This document shows, one piece after another, positions 23,468 through 32,079 of a DNA stretch of 64,000 bases (positions are counted from its first letter, which is position 1; each line of letters starts with the position of its first letter). The notes under the pieces are model-generated. The model did no database searches and was not told where the DNA came from. It worked only from the letters and a program-made list of their open reading frames with translations. The stretch is from Cytobacillus citreus (GTDB taxonomy: Bacteria > Bacillota > Bacilli > Bacillales > Cytobacillaceae). The position numbers were made by a program, and so were the translations under genes. Location of the stretch: assembly GCF_018343665.1 (NCBI RefSeq), contig NZ_JAGYPM010000001.1, forward strand, positions 97,239-161,238. Direction: 5' to 3'.

Positions 23468-24643
23468 TTATCTTAAACCAGCGAATTCAAAGAAAAGCTC
23501 AGTAAGTAAATGAATTCGTTTCTTCTCGATTTCTTCTTCATCAAATCGCATTGGCTTTGAATTAATTTCATAAATGACATACTTCCCGTTAGAAGATATA
23601 CCAACATCAATTGAAAATTCTCCAAAAAAACCCATTTCTTCAGACAAAAGAAGACCGATCCGATGTGCTGTATCTGCAAAAAACTGATCATGTTCCTTCG
23701 TTTGAATATGATGATAGGGAATTAAAAGACCACCATTAGGTATATGTGTAGTAATTTCCTGTTTCTGAGATTGTCTAATGCCAATTCCAGTCGGCTGATA
23801 TCTATTTTTTGAAAAATGAACGAGCACACGGAAATCAAAGCGCTTACCTTTATATAATAATGGAGTAATTGCTTCTTGAGCGATATACGTCTTTTCCATA
23901 AGCTTCGGACCCCACTCTCCCCAAAATGAAAGGAAATCTTTAAATGTAAAACAATTTTTTAAGCCATTCATTTTGATAGATCCATCCTGATTCAAATAAA
24001 TCTGATAGATACCGCTTCCCTTTGATCCAAGCGCTGGTTTTAAATATAGGCTTTTATGCTTGTTAAGAAGCAGTAGAAGTGAGGATTCTTCAGCAGCAAT
24101 AATGGTTTCAGGAATGAATGGTTGAAGATAAGGGTCTCGAGATAACAATTGATTAACTTCAAACTTATTAAGAAAAAAGGCATTAAAAAAGGGAATTTGC
24201 TTACTTTGAAAATATTGATAGGTTTTATAAAATGAAATAGATTTTTCTTGTTTTCGAAAGGGAACACGGTTATAGACAACATGGGGAAGAGGAGATTTTA
24301 CAGGAAACCATTTATCCTCATTAGGGACGAAAATAAACCCATTTAGACTATCAGAAATATTCTGAGGAGTGAAAACGACGGAAATTCCGCCGTTTTTTAG
24401 GATTTCTTTCTGCAGCTCTTTAAATAATTGTCCATTCCCTATGACGTTATTATCCTTATTTCTTCCTGTTAGTATGCCGATTAGTGGAATGGAATTATTT
24501 ATGTCGATGTTAAAGGCAAGAAGATTTTCGGCTGGAATTGTTTGATATTTTTTTACTGGATGCAGATGGCTGCCAATCGTCACGAGCCTTTCGCTAGAAT
24601 GAGTAAACCATTCTTTATTCTCTAAGGAATAATATAAATTCAT
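23468..24643 (-). CDS. YheC/YheD-family ATP-grasp protein (fourth of four)
   Basis: 391 residues. The ATP-grasp core shows KPALGSKGSGIYQI, FDFRVLVHFSKN and the closing YEINSKPMRFD. The N-terminal third (GILTGRNKDNN) is specific to the family. Such proteins are annotated as endospore-coat associated and belong to ATP-dependent carboxylate-amine ligases; the substrate is unknown. It overlaps the preceding gene by four bases (ATGA), so translation is coupled. Last of four tandem paralogues. Confidence 0.85.
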   Translation of the reverse strand: MNLYYSLENKEWFTHSSERLVTIGSHLHPVKKYQTIPAENLLAFNIDINNSIPLIGILTGRNKDNNVIGNGQLFKELQKEILKNGGISVVFTPQNISDSLNGFIFVPNEDKWFPVKSPLPHVVYNRVPFRKQEKSISFYKTYQYFQSKQIPFFNAFFLNKFEVNQLLSRDPYLQPFIPETIIAAEESSLLLLLNKHKSLYLKPALGSKGSGIYQIYLNQDGSIKMNGLKNCFTFKDFLSFWGEWGPKLMEKTYIAQEAITPLLYKGKRFDFRVLVHFSKNRYQPTGIGIRQSQKQEITTHIPNGGLLIPYHHIQTKEHDQFFADTAHRIGLLLSEEMGFFGEFSIDVGISSNGKYVIYEINSKPMRFDEEEIEKKRIHLLTELFFEFAGLR

Positions 24644-26007
24644 TTAAAAACTTCCTCTGGACTAGTAATAGCTCTTTCAGCAAGAAAAACTGCAAAAGAA
24701 AGTGAAAGTTTCCTAGTGAGAAAATCGAAATCCTTCAGCTGAGGATGTTTGAAAATGGATCTTCCAGGTTTTGAATTTGCTTCAAATAGCCAAACGTCCC
24801 CTTTTCGATCAAGTCCGAGGTCAAAACCAATTTCACCAATGATTCCCTCAATATTCTCTTCTAGAGCTTTACTCAATAAAAGGGCAGCTTCTTCTAATTT
24901 TGATTCCGCCAGAATTTGTTCTTCCGTGGAAGTAAATACTTCGGAAATTGTTTTTATTACTCCACCACTGTTGACATGTGTTGTAACACTTCCTGCCCCC
25001 GCAACCTTAGCAGCCATTGCTGTAACAACCCAATTGCCATGGTCATCTTTATTTGTATGAATTCGAAAATCAAATGTGCGTCCTTCTGTTCGAAGCAAAT
25101 GAATCCCCTGCTGGATAAGCATTCGATTCAGTTTTTTTCCTACAAAGACTTGGTTCATTAACGACTCCAAGCTGCTAAACTTTTGAAGTTTATTTTCTCC
25201 AAGATGATCACGGAAGCGGCAATAATAGAAACCATCTGCTTTATTGTATAAAATTTGATGAATTCCTAGCCCGAGACTTCCATTTACTGGCTTTATATAA
25301 ACATGACCGTATTCTCCAAGCATTCTTTCTATTCCTGAAAAAGACGAAAAGGCATGTGTTTCTGGTAAATACATTGAAATTTTTTCATTTTGAAGAAGCC
25401 TTTCATATACATCAAGTTTATTGAAAAAGCCAGGGTTATACCATGGAATTAAATATTCTATTTGCAACCGTTCTTTAACTTTTTTCTGTTCGGTCTGTCG
25501 TTCACTTTTACGATTTGGCAGACGATCATAAATCACATTAGGAAAGGGAACTTCATAAATCTCCCAGCCATCTTGTTGATAAAATAACCCCTTTATTGTT
25601 CCATCTTCCCAATTAATATGCTGCTCACCGAAAACAAAGGGCAAGGCACCTACTGACTTTTTGACAGAAAGCAATTTAGCAAAAAACAAACTGCGTTCTC
25701 CTATCGGTCTCATTGGAAAGAATGTAAAGCCTGATGTGAATATACCTACAAGCGGGCCAAGGAATAAGGTTTCATTATCAGTGAATAGATGAAGTGGAAC
25801 GTTCATATTGGGGAATTTAAGTTGATCTGCTACATCTTTACTTAAACTAATTACATTTCTGCCGCTTGGTTGATATTCAATTAATATATCAATTGAGTGA
25901 GATCCAAACGCTAATTTCGATAATTTTTTTTTATGGTAAAAATCTTTTGGAATACGGACCTTTCGGGAGATGTCATGAAGAATTTCTACCTGATATTGTT
26001 TTCTCAT
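24640..26007 (-). CDS. YheC/YheD-family ATP-grasp protein (third of four)
   Basis: 455 residues, about the length of B. subtilis YheD. N-terminal domain with IPKDFYHKKKLSKLAFGSHS, a second segment LGPLVGIFTSGF, then the ATP-grasp core: KPVNGSLGLGIHQI, RTEGRTFDFRIHTN, VNSGGVI and FEANSKPGRSIF. Its start lies 14 bases after the previous gene on the minus strand. Likely expressed during sporulation with its neighbours. Confidence 0.85.
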   Translation of the reverse strand: MRKQYQVEILHDISRKVRIPKDFYHKKKLSKLAFGSHSIDILIEYQPSGRNVISLSKDVADQLKFPNMNVPLHLFTDNETLFLGPLVGIFTSGFTFFPMRPIGERSLFFAKLLSVKKSVGALPFVFGEQHINWEDGTIKGLFYQQDGWEIYEVPFPNVIYDRLPNRKSERQTEQKKVKERLQIEYLIPWYNPGFFNKLDVYERLLQNEKISMYLPETHAFSSFSGIERMLGEYGHVYIKPVNGSLGLGIHQILYNKADGFYYCRFRDHLGENKLQKFSSLESLMNQVFVGKKLNRMLIQQGIHLLRTEGRTFDFRIHTNKDDHGNWVVTAMAAKVAGAGSVTTHVNSGGVIKTISEVFTSTEEQILAESKLEEAALLLSKALEENIEGIIGEIGFDLGLDRKGDVWLFEANSKPGRSIFKHPQLKDFDFLTRKLSLSFAVFLAERAITSPEEVFK

Positions 26008-26021
26008 TTTAACGTCTCCTT

Positions 26022-27080
26022 TTATTTTACTAATGTTTTCCCATAAAGAAGGGGTGCAGTAAATAATTTTTCCTCTAGAAAAGGATTGATTGTTAAAGCA
26101 ACTTTTCGACCAGGCTTCGAATTAATATCAAGAATCCAAATGGAATGATCTTTACTTACACCCAAATCTACACCTAATTCAAAAAGTGGGGGGAAATTCT
26201 GTTCCAGAATAATGGGCAAGCTATTAAGAATGTCGCTCAGCTCTTGACCTAGATAATCTTTTCCTGTAACAGATAATGAATCAAGCCAAGTTTCGATTGG
26301 GGAAATGGTTCCACCAGCACTTACATTAGAAACTATGCCATTCAGCTTTCCAGTTCGTATTCCTTTTGCAATTTCATGCCAATTTCCAAATTCATCCTTT
26401 TGTAGCAGAATCCTAATATCGAAGGGCTGATTGCTTTCATTTGTGAGCTCCTTGTATTCCTGAACAAGATAACTGCGATCTTTGATAAGGTAATTAATCC
26501 ATGCAATTGCTTTATCTTCATATGGAAATGTTCGAGTTATTGAATTTTTTTGTTTATCTGTTTTCACAATTATTTCATTATTCTTTTTCTCTAAATAATA
26601 AATTCCTCGACCTTGTGAGCCGCTAATCGGTTTGATCATGACTGGCTTATGAGGAATAAGCTGCTGAACGATACTTTCACCTGAAGTTACATGCTTTGAG
26701 GGTAATAAATATGGTGACAGTTTCGAGTTTACAAGAGAATTGTATAAATCTAATTTATTTGGAAGTCCATAGCCTAAAAAAAGGAGATCATTTCTAGTTT
26801 TTAACCATTTTACAATCGCTTTACATTGTTTCGAATGAGTATCATCCCCGTAAAAACAGCGGTCATAGAGGATTTTGGGTATAGAAAATTCACTTTGCAT
26901 CCATTCATTTGTATGTGGGTTAAATTTGTCACCGTGCACCTTTTCTGAATTTGGATTTATATTAGAGGGGATAAAACGGAAGCATTCAATATCGAGTAGG
27001 TGTGCACGTTTGGCAATTTCCCTGAAATATGTCTTTTCATTATTTGTGTGTAATGTTAACAGTCCGAATGAAAGCATCAT
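26022..27080 (-). CDS. YheC/YheD-family ATP-grasp protein (second of four)
   Basis: 352 residues, close in length to B. subtilis YheC (short N-terminal part). Core motifs: KPISGSQGRGIYYL, NQPFDIRILLQKD, VSAGGTI and LDINSKPGRKVA. Overlaps the first gene of the cluster by four bases. The pattern long, short, long, short across the four genes suggests that an ancestral yheC-yheD pair was duplicated. Confidence 0.85.
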   Translation of the reverse strand: MMLSFGLLTLHTNNEKTYFREIAKRAHLLDIECFRFIPSNINPNSEKVHGDKFNPHTNEWMQSEFSIPKILYDRCFYGDDTHSKQCKAIVKWLKTRNDLLFLGYGLPNKLDLYNSLVNSKLSPYLLPSKHVTSGESIVQQLIPHKPVMIKPISGSQGRGIYYLEKKNNEIIVKTDKQKNSITRTFPYEDKAIAWINYLIKDRSYLVQEYKELTNESNQPFDIRILLQKDEFGNWHEIAKGIRTGKLNGIVSNVSAGGTISPIETWLDSLSVTGKDYLGQELSDILNSLPIILEQNFPPLFELGVDLGVSKDHSIWILDINSKPGRKVALTINPFLEEKLFTAPLLYGKTLVK

Positions 27081-28447
27081 TCATACCTCCTTGAGAATGA
27101 TAAGAAAGTCATGTATTCAATTAGTGCCTTGGCTGATGGTCGAACCTTCTTGTCATAAACGTCCAAGTTCTTTGACGGTTTTACATTTGCTTCGATAATC
27201 CATAGCATTCCATTTTCATCAACTCCGATATCAATGCCAAGTTCACCAATGAAACCATCTGCATTTTGGCTTATAATGGAAGAAACTTCTACAGCAAGCT
27301 CCTTTATTAGTGTAAGCTGCTGGATAGCTGTTTTTCTATTTGATAATTGAGATAGGATTTGTAATGGACTCATAACTTCTCCGCCCCTTGCAATATTTGA
27401 TACAAATTGCTCATCGGCGGAAATTCTCGCTACAGCAGAAGTTGCTTCCCATGCATTTTGATAATTCCGATGGCAAAGGATGCGAAAATCAAGCAGTTTA
27501 TTTTTATATTTCATTAGATTTATACCTTGCTGTGCAAGATATGATCTTTTTTTAAGAAATGGCTTTATCCACATAAATAGTTGATCGAAGTCTTGAAACA
27601 AGGATTTTTTATCAAGCCCCATGCCTGTGGATATTTCTGAAATGATATGGTTATTTTCTTTTGAAATTTTTATGATATTTCTACCTTGGCTCCCATGGAT
27701 TGGTTTAATAAATAAAGAATCATATTTTCTAATCATTTCTTCTAACATGTCTTTTGTGACAGAAACAGTTTCTGGAAGATAAGGCTGCATATATTCCTCA
27801 GAAAATAAATATTCGTAAACTTTATCTTTAGATAAAAATTGATCATTAAATAATGGAATATTATTAACAATCGTACTAGCCTTGAATTTTTGAAAAATAG
27901 GACTCGCTTCTAGCCTGCGTGAGTGTATTCGATTATAGATGACATCTGGAAGGGGGACAGTAGATTTCTGCCACATTTCATTTTGAATATAATAACCGCT
28001 GATTTTCCCTTCAAAATAATCATGTAATTGAAATACAAAGAAAATACCGCCTATTTCTGATACTTGATTGTGCATTTCTCTGCAAAAGTTCTGAATGGAA
28101 GGAAAATAGGGTTCCTCTTTAATTGAATCGTTTATTTCAGTTAATAATCCAATAACTGGTCCAAGGAAAAGAGAGTTTACTTTATGTGAATAGCTTGAGA
28201 TTAGCTGTGTTTCTTGAAGAGGTATCAAAAGCTCATAAAATAAATTTTCATCCAGGTGAATTTCGTCTTTCGTAATTGCTGCTCCCTCAACTGCTACTTC
28301 GACTTGATTGCCTCCTACAGCAATAACTAATGATTTTGTCGTATTTATTTTCCAAAAATTTATTAAAGAGTGGCTAATTTTTAAAGAATTTTGAAACGAT
28401 TTAATCGGAACAATCGTAATAGGTAATAATGATAAAGTCATGATCAT
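27077..28447 (-). CDS. YheC/YheD-family ATP-grasp protein (first of four)
   Basis: 456 residues. It has the long YheD-type N-terminal region (LGPVIGLLTEIND), a core with KPIHGSQGRNIIKI, NKLLDFRILCHRN, IARGGEV and a closing EANVKPSKN in which Ser replaces the usual Gly of NSKPG. Start ATG 28447 with AGGAATGATC upstream. It is first in the minus-strand cluster and divergent from yheB; promoters for both must lie in 28448-28577. Confidence 0.85.
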   Translation of the reverse strand: MIMTLSLLPITIVPIKSFQNSLKISHSLINFWKINTTKSLVIAVGGNQVEVAVEGAAITKDEIHLDENLFYELLIPLQETQLISSYSHKVNSLFLGPVIGLLTEINDSIKEEPYFPSIQNFCREMHNQVSEIGGIFFVFQLHDYFEGKISGYYIQNEMWQKSTVPLPDVIYNRIHSRRLEASPIFQKFKASTIVNNIPLFNDQFLSKDKVYEYLFSEEYMQPYLPETVSVTKDMLEEMIRKYDSLFIKPIHGSQGRNIIKISKENNHIISEISTGMGLDKKSLFQDFDQLFMWIKPFLKKRSYLAQQGINLMKYKNKLLDFRILCHRNYQNAWEATSAVARISADEQFVSNIARGGEVMSPLQILSQLSNRKTAIQQLTLIKELAVEVSSIISQNADGFIGELGIDIGVDENGMLWIIEANVKPSKNLDVYDKKVRPSAKALIEYMTFLSFSRRYE

Positions 28448-28577
28448 TCCTCTTTTACATAAGAATGGGTTAGCAAATTAGAAAAGTAAGTCATTAATAA
28501 TGAAAAATAGGCAAAAGCTGATAAAGTATCGTATGTAAATAAAGTTAAATTGGTGCGCAAGTCCAGATGGAAGGCAG

Positions 28578-29726
28578 ATGTTTAATCGAATGCAAATCAT
28601 GCTTACAATAATATTAATGGTCATTATTGGAGCCATTATCGGTGGCGTTACAAATGCACTTGCGATAAAAATGCTTTTTAGGCCATATAAAACTTTGTAT
28701 GTAGGGAAATGGAGAGTCCCATTTACCCCGGGCTTAATTCCAAAGCGAAGAGATGAATTGGCAGAACAAATGGGAAAAATGGTTGTAAATCATCTCCTTA
28801 CTCCAGAAAGTATTCAAAGGAAATTTTTAAATGAAGGTTTTGAAAAGGAGTTTACAGGTGTTGTTCAGAAGGAAATGGCTAATTTCTTAAAAACAACTAA
28901 ATCTCCTGCTGAATTGCTAGAGAAATTTGGTGTTATGGATGTACAAGGTAAAACAGAAAAACGGTTGAATGAGGCAATTGCGCAAAAATATGAAAATTTA
29001 ATGGAGAATTACCGAGAGCAGCCATTGAAACATATTGTTCCTGGAGATTTAATCGGAAAAGTAAATGAGAAAATTCCTAGTATTAGCACTTTTATTCTTC
29101 AAAAGGGAATTGATTATTTTTCAAGCTATGAAGGGTACTTGAGGATTCAAAGGATGGCGGATGATTTCCTTAAGGAAAGAAGCGGAGTTCTCGGAAGCAT
29201 GATGCAAATGTTAATGGGCAACATAAATATTGCTGACAAAATTCAACCAGAAATTATTAAATTCCTAAAAAATGAAGGAACTGCTGACATTATCACCACT
29301 TTATTGAAAAACGAGTGGGAGAAGGTACTAGAATGGAAAGCTGTAAAGATAGAAGAACAATTTAAAAAAGAGAATGTCCTCTCATTTATTAAAAACAGCG
29401 TAAATAAAGTAATTAAGTTAGATCATTATTTCCAAGCGCCTATTTCTAATCTTGCCGATCCTTACCGAACAGAAATCATTGAGACGCTAGCCTCAAATAC
29501 TGTTAAGCTTCTTTCTGATTGGCTTTCAAATCGGGTAGATGAGCTAATGAAACGACTTCGTTTACAGGAAATTGTCCGAGATCAGGTAGAAACCTTTTCA
29601 GTTGAGCGGCTTGAGGAAATGGTTCTCTCCATTACCAAAAGCGAATTAAAGATGATTACGTATTTAGGAGCTTTACTCGGGGGAATAATCGGACTTTTTC
29701 AAGGAATCATAGCCCTATTCATATAA
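28578..29726 (+). CDS. yheB: YheB, DUF445 family membrane protein
   Basis: 382 residues: an N-terminal membrane helix with GAIIGGVTNALAIKMLFRPY, the VPFTPGLIPKRRDELAEQMG signature and a long helical region, then a C-terminal hydrophobic hairpin (YLGALLGGIIGLFQGIIALF). Matches B. subtilis YheB in order and length. GGAAGG lies before the ATG. Function unknown; anchored by both ends in the membrane. Confidence 0.9.
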   Translation: MFNRMQIMLTIILMVIIGAIIGGVTNALAIKMLFRPYKTLYVGKWRVPFTPGLIPKRRDELAEQMGKMVVNHLLTPESIQRKFLNEGFEKEFTGVVQKEMANFLKTTKSPAELLEKFGVMDVQGKTEKRLNEAIAQKYENLMENYREQPLKHIVPGDLIGKVNEKIPSISTFILQKGIDYFSSYEGYLRIQRMADDFLKERSGVLGSMMQMLMGNINIADKIQPEIIKFLKNEGTADIITTLLKNEWEKVLEWKAVKIEEQFKKENVLSFIKNSVNKVIKLDHYFQAPISNLADPYRTEIIETLASNTVKLLSDWLSNRVDELMKRLRLQEIVRDQVETFSVERLEEMVLSITKSELKMITYLGALLGGIIGLFQGIIALFI

Positions 29727-29820
29727 AGGCGCTTGCGCTTTTCTTATTCACGTCTCGCTTTTAATAGCATAATTTGTTAAAGTGAAGTGAATTGCCCAAA
29801 TAGAAAAAGGAGTGGAAATC

Positions 29821-30171
29821 ATGGCAGTAAACTTATATGATTCAGCATACGAATTGGAAAAAACCGTTAGACAAAGTAATGAATATAAATTTTTAAAGCA
29901 AACATATAATGAATTAAATGCAGATCCAGCTGCTAAAGCAATGTTTGATAATTTTCGAAATATACAAATGCACCTTCAGCAGAAGCAAATGATGGGTCAG
30001 GACATTACTCAGGAAGAAGTGGATCAGGCTCAAAGAACTGTAGCGCTTGCTCAGCAAAATGCAAAAATTGCTAAGCTTATGGAAGCTGAACAGCGTATGA
30101 GCATGATGATAGCTGAAATGAATAAAATTATTATGAAGCCTCTTGAAGAGCTATATGGTCCATTAGGTTAA
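29821..30171 (+). CDS. yheA: YheA, YlbF/YmcA family protein
   Basis: 116 residues, all helical: VNLYDSAYELEKTVRQSNEY, LNADPAAKAMFDNFR and MQKQ-rich middle, ending PLEELYGPLG. YlbF/YmcA family; the best-known members act with YmcA and YaaT in RNA maturation and sporulation control, but YheA itself has no firm role. ATG 29821 follows AAAGGAGTGG. Confidence 0.9.
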   Translation: MAVNLYDSAYELEKTVRQSNEYKFLKQTYNELNADPAAKAMFDNFRNIQMHLQQKQMMGQDITQEEVDQAQRTVALAQQNAKIAKLMEAEQRMSMMIAEMNKIIMKPLEELYGPLG

Positions 30172-30193
30172 TGCTGATAAGTTAATTAATGAT

Positions 30194-30230
30194 AAAAACC
30201 GCTCTATATTATATATAGGAGCGGTTTTTT
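30194..30230 (+). terminator. Terminator after yheA
   Basis: AAAACCGCTC / GAGCGGTTTTTT perfect stem, 17-base loop that can itself pair. Confidence 0.88.
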
Positions 30231-30257
30231 AAATTATTATAGCATTAAAAATTGGTT

Positions 30258-30461
30258 TTAAAATCTGCCGCCGCCGAGCTGTTGCTCAGCCATTTGCACA
30301 AGACGCTTCGTAATTTCCCCACCAACAGAACCATTTGCTCTTGAAGATGTTTCTGGGCCAAGGTTTACACCGAATTCTGCTGCAATTTCGTACTTCATTT
30401 GCTCAATTGCCTGAGAAACTCCTGGTACTACTAGCTGATTTGAATTGTTGCTTCTTGCCAT
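30258..30461 (-). CDS. Alpha/beta-type small acid-soluble spore protein (SspB-like)
   Basis: 67 residues from ATG 30461 (AAAGGAGATG upstream). It has [20 protein letters not shown] with the GPR cleavage site YE-IA, and [21 protein letters not shown]. subtilis has sspB in this neighbourhood. Forespore sigma-G expression is expected. It is about 80 percent identical by eye to the copy at 22052 over the core. Confidence 0.92.
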   Translation of the reverse strand: MARSNNSNQLVVPGVSQAIEQMKYEIAAEFGVNLGPETSSRANGSVGGEITKRLVQMAEQQLGGGRF

Positions 30462-30582
30462 GTAAATCATCTCCTTTGGTGTAATAAAATGTTACAATAA
30501 TAGTTTTTAATGGAATATTGATATTTATACAATGATTATGTTGGTAATTATTTCACGTCTAGGAAAATTTAACTAAATAGAC

Positions 30583-30668
30583 TCGGCGTACCTAGGGAGC
30601 TTGTTCTTAAGTAATCTTTCTGAGCTCGGGACGAGGATAGATCAGAAAACGGATCAATATTTCGCCGA
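30583..30668 (+). ncRNA. Candidate structured RNA upstream of yhaX
   Basis: TCGGCG (30583-30588) can close with CGCCGA (30663-30668) around two inner hairpins: GAGCT/AGCTC (30597-30601, 30623-30627) and GATC...GATC near 30640-30655. This makes a three-way junction of 86 bases. No known riboswitch class fits by eye. It lies 125 bases before yhaX and after the divergent SASP gene, in a 330-base gap without genes. Confidence 0.35.
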
Positions 30669-30792
30669 CATATATTATGCTATTGCTTGCTTAAATAAAA
30701 ATCGTACATTGTCCTACGATTGTTCTATTCCTTTTTATATTTTCATAAATGTGTAATAGAACATTTTTACACCACGAATAGGGGGCTTTACG

Positions 30793-31662
30793 ATGATATA
30801 CAGACTTTTAGCCATAAATATTGATGGTACTCTTCTTCAATCGAATGGAAGACTTCATAAATCTACAAAAGATGCAATCGAATATGTACAGCAAAAGGGA
30901 ATTTATGTAACGTTGGTTACCTCAAGAAGCTTTCCATCAGCGAAAAAGGTAGCAAAGGCGCTTAAATTAAACTCATTGATTATTGCTCATAGTGGAGCAT
31001 ATATTGCCAGTTCGCGAGATAAACCAATCTTTGTTAAGCGGATTACAGAAGATGTTACTTATGATATTGTCCGCCTGCTTGAAGGCTTTTCCTGCCAAAT
31101 CAGATTAGTGCATGAGAAGTATTCACTTGCAAATAAATCAAAGCTAAATCACAATTTATTAGCTAAAACTGTTTTTTCATCAGGTGATCCTATTTTTTAT
31201 TCCCAGCAATTTGTTGATTCTTTAAGCGATACGATTCTCGATGAGCCAGTCACCCCACCGAAGATTGAAGTATATTTTGAGGAAGAAAATGATTTACAGG
31301 ATGCAAAGACAGCTATAAAAGGAATGTTTAGTGAGATCGATATTTTTCAATTGAATAATCTTCATGTTGATATTATGCCTGCAGGAGTTTCTAAACTAAA
31401 TGGATTGTTATATTTAGGAGATTATTTAGAGATTTCACGTAGCGAAATGGTCGTAATTGGAGATGGCATCGATGATCTCGACATGATTAAAGCCGCAGGG
31501 CTTGGAGTAGCGATGGGGAATGCGCCAGTTGAATTGAAGAAAGCGGCTGATTGGATAACTCGCCCGAATAACCAGCACGGTGTTACTTATATGGTTAAGG
31601 AGCATTTCCGAAAACAACAGCCAATCGAATTTTTACGTAAAATGAATATATTGAAAAAGTAG
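30793..31662 (+). CDS. yhaX: YhaX, Cof-type HAD hydrolase
   Basis: 289 residues of the HAD superfamily, Cof subfamily with C2B cap. Motif I is atypical: INIDGTLL, where the second and first Asp positions read N-I-D, so the nucleophile position is Asn. Motif II is VTSRS, the Lys is KLNGLLYL, and motif IV is GDGIDDLDMI. Order and length match B. subtilis YhaX. Loss of the first Asp may mean altered or no phosphatase activity. GGGGGC precedes the ATG. An inverted repeat TGTTCTATT...AATAGAACA lies at 30721-30763. Confidence 0.85.
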   Translation: MIYRLLAINIDGTLLQSNGRLHKSTKDAIEYVQQKGIYVTLVTSRSFPSAKKVAKALKLNSLIIAHSGAYIASSRDKPIFVKRITEDVTYDIVRLLEGFSCQIRLVHEKYSLANKSKLNHNLLAKTVFSSGDPIFYSQQFVDSLSDTILDEPVTPPKIEVYFEEENDLQDAKTAIKGMFSEIDIFQLNNLHVDIMPAGVSKLNGLLYLGDYLEISRSEMVVIGDGIDDLDMIKAAGLGVAMGNAPVELKKAADWITRPNNQHGVTYMVKEHFRKQQPIEFLRKMNILKK

Positions 31663-31697
31663 AATGAAAAAGAAGTATATTTTAGGATGTTAAATAA

Positions 31698-31890
31698 GTT
31701 AAACTTCCCCATTAGCCAAATAAGCTTGAGGATTAATTTATCCTCAAGTTTTATTTGCTAATAGGAAAGTTTAAGTTTATTAACGTACTAAAGTAAAGTG
31801 TGTGTACAATTAAATATCTGCTAATAAGATCGCATAAGAAAAACTAAGGCATTCGCCAAAAAAGACTTGGCGAACGCCAAGTTTTTCTAA
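31698..31890 (+). repeat. 134-bp repeat family C with attached terminator hairpin
   Basis: The 134-bp core (31757-31890) is near-identical to those at 33749-33882 and 15889-16022. Before it TTAAACTTCCCCATTAGCCA (31698 on) is the inverted match of the core start, around a terminator CTTGAGGAT / ATCCTCAAG-TTTT (31717-31757) that would end yhaX. The right end is a long palindrome closing in GTTTTTCTAA. The gap from 31891 to hemZ shows no gene. Confidence 0.82.
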
Positions 31891-32079
31891 TGTTACTTTC
31901 CTATTAAATCCTACATCTAAGTCTAACCTCTAGAAATATCATTGACCTTAATTAGCCATTTTTGTACACTGATATAAGTTCGAAACAGCTTATTTATTGT
32001 CTTCAAGAAATGAAAACGAAAATATTCCATCTTTTTTGATGAATTTTAGTTACAAGATAATGAACAAAAGGTGATTATT

